64,000 nucleotides of DNA from Cytidiella melzeri (GCA_022592445.1 JABYQR010000122.1:1-64000); one strand, 5' to 3'; positions 20,921-31,468 are shown, numbered from the stretch's first letter. The notes: generated by a model from the sequence alone, not told the origin. Numbers and translations are program-made.

Positions 20921-21657
20921 TGTCGCGGAGCGACTGCTGCTATGCTGATAACCCTAAAAAGGGAGTGAAGTAGAGAGGAAGGGGTGGATCTCCAACGACA
21001 ACAACGAGGTCAAAGTCGATGATGAGCAGGCAAGCAGGCACTGGGGCCGGATACTAGCAGTGCAAATGACAGAGTTAATAGGGTATGATACTTAAGTTAC
21101 ATGTAGTAACTCACCTAGCAGTGCAAATGACAGAGAGGTCAAGATGCAGAGCTAGGGAGGGTAAGGTCTACTATATATACTGTGGCTGGGTGGTCTGTGC
21201 ACAAGTTCCCACACTAGGGACTGGAGTAACTGTGGGGCTGGAGTAACAATAGAACAATAAGGAACCAGGGTAACTGTCAAGGACCTGAGTAACTGTCAAG
21301 GACCTGAGTAACTGTCAAGGACCAGGGTACGTAGAACAATAGAGCTAGAACAATAAAACAATAGAACAATAGGATAAGAACAATAGAACAATAAGACCTG
21401 GGGGAATCCCTGGGGAATCCCCATCAAATGGAAGAGGAACAATAGAACAATAGCCTAGGTTGATCTGGAACCGCTCCAGACTGAGTCTAGGGTTTGGGTC
21501 TGGACTATTGATAAATAAGGCAGGCTGTCACGTGACCCGGGTTAGGGTTAGGTCTGGTAACACTCCTAGCCGGAAAATAAGCGCTCTTGATAGGCGCTTA
21601 AGGCTATAAACTTGTGACAATGTTGGAAAAATCCGGTCTGTTGGACTATCCATGTCA
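20921..21657 (-). repeat. 3' LTR of element 3 (LTR-A)
   Basis: 737 bp, TGACATGG...CGCGACA on the element strand. It contains about eleven AACAATA/TATTGTT words, three GTAACTGTCAAGGACC units, a CACGTGAC box, GGGTTAGGGTTAGG, TATATATA near 21171-21178 and the self-primer match aggtcaagat at 21136-21145. Confidence 0.95.
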
Positions 21658-21678
21658 TTTTACCCCCCTCCTAAAATT
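21658..21678 (-). other. Polypurine tract of element 3
   Basis: The element strand reads AATTTTAGGAGGGGGGTAAAA directly before the LTR start TGACAT. The core is identical to that of element 2. Confidence 0.85.
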
Positions 21679-24600
21679 CATCGCCTCGATGAACTAAGAC
21701 CAGGGACTCTACCATCTGCCCACTCGAGGTCAGATGCAATAGCTTCTGTGATGTTCTCCAACGGTTTCCAAGGAATAGAGTCGAAGAGTGCTTTGGGCAA
21801 TTTCTGAGGTGCGTTGGTGTGTCTGGCGTGAAACTCTGCAATGCTCTCTTTCGCATTGGTCAGATTTACTGCAGGTTCCCACGTTACATCCCCTTCTCCA
21901 TAGCCTTTCCATTTGACTAGGTACTGCATTTGCTTCCGATAGATCCGACTGTCTAGGATTTTCTCGACTTCATAGACTTGTTGATCATCTACTATAATCG
22001 GTGCTGGTGGTTCTGGTATGAGGCCGTTTACTTCGTTTCCTCGATACGGAGATAACCGTTCAACGTTGATGTTGTCATGAACACGATATCCGGATTTGAG
22101 TTTGATCCGATATGTATGTTCACCGGTTTTCTGAAGAACTGTGAAGGGACCAAGCTGTCTAGGCCCTAGCTTGTCCGACTGCTGATGTACTTTGACGTTC
22201 TTGGAAGACAACCACACGAGGTCCCCTTCCTTGAAGACTGGAGTAGTTCTACGGGTGTATCCGGAAGCTTTGGCCATCTTTTCCTTAGATAGACGTGAGG
22301 CAGCTTCGGCTTCTGCCCGAACCTGTCTGAGCTTTTCTAGGCGTGCGTCTAGGTTTGGCATACAGCTCTGACGACCAATGGGGATGGTAAAGTCCGGTAA
22401 ATACCCGTACATGACTTCAAACGGAGAGTGCTGCGTAGATGAGTTGACACAAGAGTTGATGGCGAATTCAGCCACTGGGATGTATTCTGCCCAATCATCT
22501 TGTCGTTGGTCAACAAAGAGTCGTAGAATCTTTTCTACCTCTTGATTTGTTCTTTCCGTTTGACCATTGGCCTGAGGATGGTAGGCGGTAGGCATGGCGC
22601 CAGTGATGCCTAGCCATTTGTACAACGCTTGCATGACACGAGCTGCAAACTGGGGTCCTCTATCGGATATAAACTGTCGGGGAATGCCGTGGAGCCTGAA
22701 CACTTCTTTGATGTGAAGGTCGGCTATACCGTCAGCTGTGACAGTAGACTGGGTTGGGATTACATGTGTTTGCTTGCTGTACAAGTCTGTGTACACGTCA
22801 ATCATGTCAAACCCCTTACTACGTGGGAGTGGTCCGACTAAGTCTACACCAACCACCTGCCAAGGTCCGTCTGGTACTTCAATGGGCTGTATTGGGGCCA
22901 CAGGATGCTGTGCTGGTTTGGTTCGTTGACATTTGTCACATCCGAGGACGTATTGTTCTACAAATGATGCCATGCGAGGCCACCAATAATGCCGTGTGAC
23001 TAGTTCCAGGGTTGCGTGTTTGCCGGGATGTCCTGCTGGTAATGCATCATGGCATCGTCGTACAATCTCCCTACGAACTTCTCGATCCTTCGGAATGTAC
23101 AGTTTCCCTTTGTAGTAGACCAGTCCATTGTCTTCTTCCCACTCAAGTCCACCGTCAGTCAACTTTCGGGGTCCATCCTTCCTAAGTTTGGCTAGTCCCT
23201 GGACTACCTCTGCTTCTCGAATACTGATGTCCTTAATTCGTGACTCTAACGGATCTGACTCCAGAGTACTTGAGGCGGCTATTGTCTGGAAGTATTCGGG
23301 TTTCAGCACAACTTGTTCCTTGTTGTCTGATGCATCTAGAACTTCCAGGGTTCTGACTCGGGATAATGGGTCCCCTTGAGTAAGGGTCTTTCCAGGTTTG
23401 TGTGTCAAAACAAAGTTAAACCGGCTCAGATACAAAGACCACTGAGCTTGTCGTCTAGACAGGTCCTGGGCGGTACGCCAGTACTGCAGATTCTGATGAT
23501 CTGTGATGATCTCGAAGGGCGCGGGTAATCCTTCTAGATAGTGACGCCAATCTTCGAGAGCTCTGATGATAGCGAGCATTTCTCGATCATAGATCTCGTA
23601 GTTCCGTTCGGCTTCGGCCATAGACTGAGACCGAAATGCTACAGGGTGCCATTGTCCATCCTCTAGTTTCTGCAATAGAACTCCTCCCGTTGCAAAGCCA
23701 GACGCATCAACTTCAATACGTGTGGGACGATTGGGTTCCCATGTGACTAGAATAGGTTCCTGAGTGAACGCATCTTTGAGCATCTGAAACGCGTTCTGCT
23801 GTGCTTCTCCCCACTTCCAAAGTTGGTCTTTCTTGGTGAGATCATGTAGGGGACGAGTATGCCGTGCAAAGTCCTTGATGAAACGTCGGTAGAAGTTGGC
23901 AAATCCAATGAAGCCGCGTACATCACGGAGGTTCTGTGGTACCGGCCAGTTGGTGATAGCTTCTATTTTACCCGAGTCCATACGGATCTTTCCGTTACCA
24001 ATGATTAGACCTAAGTACTCGACTTGTGACTGTTCAAATTCGCATTTCTCGGGGCGAAGGTACAGATCATTGGCTTCAAGTCTTGCTAGTACTTCATGGA
24101 CGAGTTTACGATGTTCCGCGATATCTGAGCTGAAGATGAGGATATCATCCAGGTACACCGAGACCTTTCCTTCCGCAATGAGATCAGCAAAGATGGAGTT
24201 CATCATTGCTTGAAACGTGGCTGGAGAATTGGTCATGCCAAACAACATCACCTTAGGCTCGAACAGCCCTCGGTTTGTCACAAATGCACCCTTCCATTCG
24301 TCATTTTCTTTGATCCGAATGTTATGGTAACCCCATCGTACGTCAAACTTAGTGAAGATTTTGGCTTGACGAAGTCGATTGGTAATGTCTGATACCAAGG
24401 GGAGTGGGTAGCGGTTTTTGATTGTGATGTCATTCAACCGTCAATAATCCTGAACAAGCCGAAGCTTGCCATCCTTCTTCTTGACAAAGAATACCGGTGA
24501 GGCCATGGGCAACTTGGATGGGACAATATATCCTTTCGCTAGGTTTTCCTCAATAAACTTGTCTAACTCCGCTTGTTCATTCGGGACATGGGGTAGACTT

Positions 24601-25494
24601 GGATCTGAACATCTTCGGGTTCTCTGTTAGGTCAATCGTGTGATCCCAGGGTTGGTGCTCTGGGAGGTGCTGTGATGCTTCTTCGGAAAAGACTTTCTGG
24701 TGTCTACGGTATTCTTCTGGAACCATCTGTTCGAACGTCTGTTGCTCTTTGGATTGATGGGCCTTAGCCGCAATGTCTGTTGAGTACGTATAGCTAGCAC
24801 AGGACCAAAGTTCTTCTTTGGTGTCCTGGATGATACCGGCTCTGAGCCAGGCTCGCCTCTGCTTCCGATTGGCTGTGATAGACTGGAAGGGCTCGAAGTC
24901 TTCTTCGGCTTCCAGTTCCATTTCTCCGGTAGCCCAATTGATCTTGGGGTTTGCTTTGCGAAGCCAGGGTAGGCCTAGAATACAATCTTCTGGACCAATG
25001 TCTGTGACCAAAAAGGTTGCATTTTCCTTGATAGCCCCAACTTGTAGTTCGAGCTCTGCTCTGTGTGTGATACGTCCTCCTTGATTTAGAGTCCCATCGA
25101 TGTTATGGAGTGGGATCTGTCTTTCTAAGGGGACCGTACGTACTCGGTGCCGATTGACAAAGTCTTGACTCAGGAATAAAGCGGTGGCTCCTGAGTCGAT
25201 CATGGCTTTGATGCCTTGTTCTCTAAACACTCCTTTGAGCGTGATAGGAACTCGGAAGTGCATGCTAAGCGGGTCTATTTTGGGTATTATGCAAGACGAC
25301 AAGGTTTCAAAATAGTTATACATGTCGTTAAATAAAACTGAAGACTGCGAATCAGGCTGCTGCGCGGGGCGGGTATTTACTACAGGGGAGCTAAAAACTG
25401 TGTCCGTGGGGAAATCATCATTGTCCTCCACTTCTTCTATGTAGGTCTTTCCAGAGGGACTCGAGGGTGCGGTTTCACCTGGAGTCCGTTCTAA
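21678..25494 (-). pseudogene. Ty3/gypsy chromovirus pol of element 3
   Basis: Polyprotein with protease (IDSGATALFLSQ near 25195), reverse transcriptase with intact VYLDDILIFS (near 24140), RNase H (IEVDASGFATGG), integrase zinc finger (HPGKH ... CDKCQR), DDE core (VDLVGPLP, SDRGPQF, E in NGQTERTNQE), GPY-like region (KLGPRQLGPFTV) and chromodomain (ILDSRIYRKQ ... YLVKWKGYGEGDVTWEP). Two lesions: a frameshift near 24590, and an in-frame TGA at 24441-24443 where the family has Arg (CGA to TGA, a C-to-T change on the coding strand). From 24437 to 21678 it is open without interruption. Pol is entered by a -1 step from gag at 25491-25494. RT and integrase motifs are intact, unlike element 2. Confidence 0.95.
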
Positions 25495-27063
25495 AAATCC
25501 CTTTGATTTCCCAGCTGCTTGACTTGATCCGTGAGCGATGACATCTGCTTCATGATGGCATCGTAGTCAAACGGAGTTGAAGACGAAGAGCTGGCGACGG
25601 TTGCAGCGGAGGGGTAGGTAAGGGCCTCGCGGACGAGGACGACGAAGGAACCGGAGTTGACGGATCAAACAAGGTATTAGCAGCCACCTTTTGTTGCCTC
25701 GGTGGGTACCCAAGGAACCGGCTTTGGCAAACTTGCGTCTGGTGGTTGCCACCACAATGTCCGCACAGTTCTCGATCATGTTTACTGTCCTTCTTCTGAT
25801 GTTCCTTGGATCCACATCCGTAGCATCTTCCATTCATGGCCTTCATGAAGTCGGCGCGTGTCTTTCCATTTGGTCCAACTTTTGTTGCATCAATCTCCAT
25901 AGCATTGGAGTCACGAGATGGTTGGACAAAAGGAGCCGGGGACGAGGTGGAGACCGGGGTAGGTTTGAACACGTTGGCAACTGTTCGACCTTGTTCACGA
26001 GCTTTTTCTTGCGCTCTAACCCGAAGACGATTGTCGATGTCAGTGGCCACATTGATGAGATCGACGAGGGTAACATGGGGCCTGCAGTGTGGACCAGTTC
26101 ATCCTTAATTGTGGTACTCAGATGTTCGTAATAATGGTCCCGTAAATCCTGTGTCGAATAACCTGTCCTATCCATGATTTTCCGGAATCTGGCCGTGTAC
26201 TCGGGAACCGTCTTTTTGCCTTGCCACAGCTCCCTGAGCTTGGCCTTAGCATCCACCATTTCGTCAACTGGTTCAAATCGTGCTTTGAACGCTGTCTTGA
26301 AGTCGTCCCAGTCACCATTGAATGCCATTTGATGGCTAGCAATCAAATCCATGTGGGGCGTAGCCCAAACTGCTGCATCTTCTGTCATAAATGACAGGGC
26401 CGACGAGATCCAGAGATGGTCTAACCGAGTCTGACCACCTTGGGCATTGTACGGCGACAGCTTCTCATTAAACTGTGCATACATTGAGAAGGCGGCTAAA
26501 AAGCGACGCGCGTCACTACTAGCATTGCCCTTGAAACTGGTGGGTTTTTCTACAACCCTTTCCCGTGACCTGTTGTTGACCGGTTGTTGCTGGTTCTGAA
26601 CCAGTGCTGTGATAGCTTGTGTCAGCTGTTGCTGACCAAGGAGTAGTGCATGCAGAAGCTGTTCTGCTGTGGGGGGCGGGGACGGCTCTTGTGTGGGGGC
26701 GGGGGTTGCTGCCCTGGAAGCATGCTGGGAGACATTTGTGGAATCCATCTGATATTGTTCCTGTGTGAAGGTTCGGTCGAAATCTTCTTCAGGTTCAGGT
26801 AGCGGTGGGAGAGATTCAAGAATGCGATCTTCCTGCCAGTGATGGATGGGTCGATACTGATTTGCGTAACGACCAGGATATTCTACTCTGTTGTATCGGT
26901 CGGGACACGGTTGTACTTCACAAATCTGATGTCCTTCGTCTGGGTCGTAGCTCTCGTCTCTGACAGTCTGGTTGTTGAAGGCGTGGGGATAGTTTTCGCA
27001 GGGAAGATGATCTCTGGACCAAATGCTACTATCGGGACTTTGGGAAGCCACACTGTATTCTAT
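25491..27063 (-). pseudogene. Ty3/gypsy gag of element 3
   Basis: It starts with the conserved segment CENYPHAFNNQTV ... CEVQPCPDRYN, in the same frame as the end of ORF0 and without an ATG; the first in-frame ATG is MDSTN near 26745. Then come the capsid core (VEKPTSFKGNASSDARRF, FEPVDEMVDAK) and two zinc knuckles (CYGCGSKEHQKK; CGHCGGNHQTQVC). One-base frameshifts near 26080 and about 25640 break the frame. The end reads GAT TTT TAG; the -1 frame continues as TTA GAA CGG ACT into pol. Confidence 0.85.
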
Positions 27064-27890
27064 TTAGAACGAGATGAAGTACTCGTCCGCCCAAACTTTA
27101 TCTAACCCTTTGAACACCTGCTCGTAGTTCCTCCTTAGACCCGTGAAACTGATTCCTCCAATTGCCTTTAATCCCCAATCCAGCAGTTGCCACTCACGAT
27201 GAGTGATGACAGGGGCCCGGGTTGGTAATTCTTCTAGAAGCTTCTCTAGCTTCTGTTTCTCCCGCTCAAACTGTTGCTTTGTATCTTTGTGAAGCGATGG
27301 TATTTGTCGATGTTGGGAAGAATCGACAGACGTTGGAGTGTGGCAGTGAGCTTAGGAGTGAAGATACCTCGGAGGTCTTCAACAGTGTGCTTGCGGAAGT
27401 CGATGAGAGTCGGCTTTGCTGCTATGAGGGCTGCGCTAGGGTTGGTAGCGGGCCGGGCTGGGAAGCGTTCTGCTAACGAAGGCTTCTTAGGGAGGCTTGC
27501 TAATGCCTCGGCTCGTTCGCGTGCGGTGCGGACGGCGAACTCTTTGGACTCGGCGCGGAGTTTTTCAAACTCCTCTACTGTGGGGAATCTGTGTGTGAGG
27601 GCGGAACCCTTGGGTTTACGACGACCGACGTAGGAGGCAATAGCCTTGAGTTCCTTCTCCGTGTATTTGTGACTCTGGCCACGTGCGTGCTCTGCGTCAA
27701 GTTGATCAAACACGGCCTGAGGTAGGGCACGGTGGATCTGGACTTCTCGACGCGCTTGATTCAGATCCTTATGCAAAGGATCTGGGCGAGCGGTGAAACG
27801 GGAGTGGGATTCTTTCGGCACTAAGAATCAACCACGGAAAGTGAACGAGTCAGCGATCAAGCACGTTAAGACGGACGGCGATGGCTTACT
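27064..27890 (-). pseudogene. ORF0 of gypsy element 3, frameshifted
   Basis: Copy of the unrecognised ORF0. It begins MPKESHSRF (ATG created by splicing, A at 27890 joined to TG at 27820-27819). Blocks follow: LPQAVFDQLDAEHARG with YTEKELKAIASYV, a charged helix, LIDFRKHTVEDLRGIFTPKL, then after a frameshift near 27295 a Lys/Glu-rich coiled-coil segment and WQLLDWGLKAIGGISF, ending at the stop 27064-27066. Apart from the shift it aligns from end to end with ORF0 of elements 1 and 2. Gag continues in the same frame after its stop. Function unknown. Confidence 0.75.
27821..27889 (-). other. 69-bp intron splitting the ORF0 start codon (element 3)
   Basis: On the element strand: ...TTTGAGA | GTAAGCC...GATTCTTAG | TGCCGAAAG. 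Joining gives GAGATGCCGAAAG, the ATG of ORF0. A CTGAC branch-like site lies about 28 nt before the acceptor. Element 2 has TTTGACGATGCC at the same place without intron. Confidence 0.7.
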
Positions 27891-27982
27891 CTCAAACGTA
27901 GGGGGGAATAAACTTTTTAAAAACTGGGGGGGCAGGAGGACTTGATCCAAGCTAAGGGCAGTCGTGCCGGTAGCTGTGTGGT

Positions 27983-27994
27983 ATCTTGACCTAA
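27983..27994 (-). promoter_or_regulatory. Primer-binding site of element 3, self-priming type
   Basis: It reads TTAGGTCAAGAT directly inside the 5' LTR. Ten bases are exactly complementary to the LTR segment ATCTTGACCT (28209-28218), 27 bp after the TATA box at 28245-28252. There is no TGG at the LTR border. Confidence 0.65.
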
Positions 27995-28748
27995 TGTCGC
28001 GGAGCGACTGCTGCTATGCTGATAACCCTAAAAAGGGAGTGAAGTAGAGAGGAAGGGGTGGATCTCCAACGACAACAACGAGGTCAAAGTCGATGATGAG
28101 CAGGCAAGCAGGCACTGGGGCCGGATACTAGCAGTGCAAATGACAGAGTTAATAGGGTATGATACTTAAGTTACATGAGTAACTCACCTAGCAGTGCAAA
28201 TGACAGAGAGGTCAAGATGCAGAGCTAGGGAGGGTAAGGTCTACTATATATACTGTGGCTGGGTGGTCTGTGCACAAGTTCCCACACTAGGGACTGGAGT
28301 AACTGTGGGGCTGGAGTAACAATAGAACAATAAGGAACCAGGGTAACTGTCAAGGACCTGAGTAACTGTCAAGGACCTGAGTAACTGTCAAGGACCTGAG
28401 TAACTGTCAAGGACCAGGGTACGTAGAACAATAGAGCTAGAACAATAAAACAATAGAACAATAGGATAAGAACAATAGAACAATAAGACCTGGGGGAATC
28501 CCTGGGGAATCCCCATCAATGGAAGAGGAACAATAGAACAATAGCCTAGGTTGATCTGGAACCGCTCCAGACTGAGTCTAGGGTTTGGGTCTGGACTATT
28601 GATAAATAAGGCAGGCTGTCACGTGACCCGGGTTAGGGTTAGGTCTGGTAACACTCCTAGCCGGAAAATAAGCGCTCTTGATAGGCGCTTAAGGCTATAA
28701 ACTTGTGACAATGTTGGAAAAATCCGGTCTGTTGGACTATCCATGTCA
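27995..28748 (-). repeat. 5' LTR of element 3 (LTR-A)
   Basis: 754 bp. Compared with the 3' LTR it has one extra 19-bp unit (ggacctgagtaactgtcaa) and two 1-bp deletions, and I find no substitution by eye. The TATA box is at 28245-28252. Confidence 0.95.
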
Positions 28749-28753
28749 GCATG

Positions 28754-29262
28754 AGGACAGGATCACTTTCTTGTCAGCACCGAGTTACACTTCGTGGTGC
28801 ATGAGGACAGTGCTCCCTCCGCTTGCCACTCGCCTCTCACCTCCATACACTTGAACTCTATATCTCACTCATCAATCCTCAAGGTCAGCTTTGTACTCGG
28901 TCTTGAAATGACAGAACCAGTGAGTACATGTATTTTCCTATTGTTCTATACACGCAGGGCTGTATTTGGTCATATGATGCGACAGTTGTAGCATTGTGCA
29001 ATACCGCATTGCTCTTGTGGTGTTGTGTAGGCTTGGTGTTGCAGGGCCGACATGTTTGGTGGTTTGCTGTAGTCATGATTTCATGTATCTCTCTCGGGGA
29101 TGGACACTCTCTCTTTAATCATGTGGACAAGAGCATCCATTGGACTGTGTGTCACTCTGTTCCTCGTTTCAAGTGGCTTTCCTGATATCTCCATGTAGCA
29201 TTCAGTTTGTTACTTATCAGCACCTTCTATGAGACATTTGTCAGTGTCTTGAACTACCCTTA
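28754..29262. other. Flank between element 3 and the Helitron-like genes
   Basis: It starts with the second unit (28771-28820) of the tandem repeat that element 3 entered. The rest turns A/T-rich and leads into Helitron coding sequence; in-frame stops prevent calling an exon. No Helitron 5' end (TC) can be fixed. Confidence 0.4.
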
Positions 29263-29769
29263 ATGGGGATCAGGCATGTAGACTTTGTAGATGGTATCCT
29301 ACTGCAAGAAGATAAAGGCAATCAAGAATACTACTGTATGACTATGCTGGCACTTTTCAACTCATGGCACTCATGTTTAGAGTTAAAGTCAAAAGACTTG
29401 ACTTGGAGTGATGAGTTCAACAACTACAAATTTCCCCAGCGATACACATATATTACAAATAATTTCAATCTGCAATATGAATGTTATGATGCCAGAGATT
29501 ATTTTGCAGCACAACAAGAAATAAAAACTCTAGATGTTGTTTTTATGCCACCATACTTTGGTAATGACATGCTAGATGGAACTGAAGAAGAATTCATTGG
29601 TATACTTGATTCAGAACAATGTGGTTTTGATGGGCATAATGTAACAGACATGGGACCTATTGACAGATCAACAATATTACAGCTAGAACATATGATGGAT
29701 ACTAAAGACATGCTCAAAAGGAATGGGGTTCTGAATGCAGATGACCACTCAGTTGATATCCAACAGTAG
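29263..29769 (+). pseudogene. Helitron-like protein segment upstream of the helicase
   Basis: The frame contains GNQEYYCMTMLALFNSWHS, then LTWSDEFNNYKFPQRYTYI with NNFNLQYECYDARDYFAAQ. In Helitron-type Rep-helicase proteins of fungi this pattern stands between the Rep domain and the PIF1 helicase (compare LF-PWR and N-N--YEC-DARDD). It is followed by an acidic region and a stop at 29767. The Rep nuclease domain with its HUH motif is not visible upstream, so the protein is truncated. Confidence 0.65.
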
Positions 29770-29807
29770 ATGATACAACACCTAGCTGTTATCATTGGCA
29801 AAAATTA

Positions 29808-31468
29808 TTGAACAAGACCAAAGATGAAATTTTGAGCAATCAACAAGGACAGGTAGCTACATCAAAGGCAATTAAAAAGCACAACCATTCTATTGATCTT
29901 GTAGAAGTCATCGATATTCCATATTATGAAAAGATATTTGGTGCAGCATCTAAGGAAGATCGCTCCCTTATCAATGAAATCTTAAGTAGCTATACATTGA
30001 ACAATGAACAGGCCAGGGCTTTCAAGATCATAGCAAATCACTCAACACTTGAAAAACCGTCTCAGCTGAAGATGTATTTGGGTGGAATGGCTGGTACAGG
30101 AAATCTCAAGTTATTAAATAATTGATACATTTTTATACCCGTCACAACTAAGTTTATTGGTTCCTTTGTATGGCACATACTGGATCAGCTGCATCGCTGA
30201 TTGGTGGTTCTACTTATCATTTTATGCTAGGTATCAACCCTTATTGTAAAAACTGAACAACTAGGTGCTCTAAGTGAAATTAAAAGTAACTTGCAGTATG
30301 TAGAGTACATATTTATGGATGAGATATGAATGATTGATTGTTTCAACTTATACAATATTAGCAGACAAATGTGTATGGCCTTGGACAATGAGACTGAACC
30401 ATTTGGAGGGAAACATATCATCTTTGCGGGAGACTTTGCACAGCTTCCCCCAGTATCAACAGGAAACACCCTCTATTCAAGTACTGTTCAGTCTGTTATC
30501 CATGCAGCACAGTCTCATAAGAATCAGCAAGCTGCTTTAGGTAAAGCAATATGGCATCAGTTTACCACTGTGGTCATCTTACGCACCAACATGAGACAAA
30601 ATTCACAGACAGATGAAGATGCACAATTCTGCACTTTGCTAGAAAACTTAAGATACAAGTCTTGTACCAAAGAAGATATTACTTTTCTGCGAACTAGAAT
30701 AGCTGGTATTTCAGAAAATTGACGAAAGTGGTCAAATACTATGTTCTATAATGTGTCAGCTATAACATCTTACAATGCAAGTAGAGATAAATTCAATGAC
30801 AGAGGAGCAGAACAATTCTCGCAAGAGGTCCATCAAACTCTGAGTTATTCTTACTCTGTAGATTGTTATAGCTCCAACAATGATGAGACAAAGCCTGCCT
30901 TCGTCCACATGATCAAGCTGTGTTTTGGTCATTGCCTCCAAGCAATACTAGAAACCATCCTGGCAAATTAGGTATTTGTATAGGAATGCCTATTATGATT
31001 AAGAAGAACAAAGCAACAGAGTGTGGTGTGACTAATGGAGCAAAAGGTGTTGTAGTTGGGTGGAAATCTCAGCCTATAGATGCAAATCACAGCACATTAG
31101 ATGTGTTGTTTGTAAAGCTAACTTCACCACCAATACCAATAAAACTAGATGGATTGGAACCTGCTGTGGTGCCTGTTACAGCAGAACCTATAAACATGAT
31201 TTGTAAGCTTCCTGATGGCGTGCAAAGAAGTATAAACCGCGTACAAGTGCCAGTAATAGTAAATTTTGGCATGCCGGACTATGCATCCCAAGATTGGACA
31301 AGGAAGTACAATGTTGTTGACATACACAATTTTCGCAATCACCAGTCTATATATACTTGCTACTCAAGAGGTTCAACATATCAGGGTACTCTTATTGCTC
31401 AAGATTTCTCAGATAAACACATGAAGGGGGGACTGTCTGGATATTTGGACAGGAGTTCCAAGAGTTAG
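29808..31468 (+). pseudogene. PIF1-family helicase of a Helitron-like element
   Basis: Superfamily 1 DNA helicase in several frames. Q-motif-like LNNEQARAFKII comes before Walker A GMAGTG; the next codons have lost one A (near 30105), turning GKS into a frameshift, so ATP binding is destroyed. Next come the degenerate Walker B region with a stop, motif III (GGKHIIFAGDFAQLPPV), motif IV (LRTNMRQ), the unwinding-domain end with GICIGMPIMIKKN and GVTNGAKGVVVGW, and motif VI-like YTCYSRGSTYQGT. A/T-rich and full of lesions compared with the host genes: an old copy. Confidence 0.85.

Larger units (their letters stand above)
20921..28748 (-). mobile_element. Complete Ty3/gypsy chromovirus, element 3
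   Basis: 7,828 bp with LTRs at both ends, primer site, ORF0, gag, pol and polypurine tract in order. The 5-bp target duplication GCATG is exact (20916-20920 and 28749-28753). The target was a tandem of about 50-bp units (gtcagcaccgagttac...). The LTRs differ only in one 19-bp repeat unit and two 1-bp indels, so insertion is recent. Yet ORF0, gag and pol all carry frameshifts or stops. Trans-mobilisation by an intact relative, or sequencing error, would explain this. Confidence 0.95.

Noticed and set aside
21535..21560. True telomere or subtelomere
   Set aside because: Only two TTAGGG units, present in each LTR-A copy as part of the LTR.
27983..27994. tRNA-primed primer-binding site
   Set aside because: No TGG at the LTR border; complementarity to the LTR's own RNA start is better.
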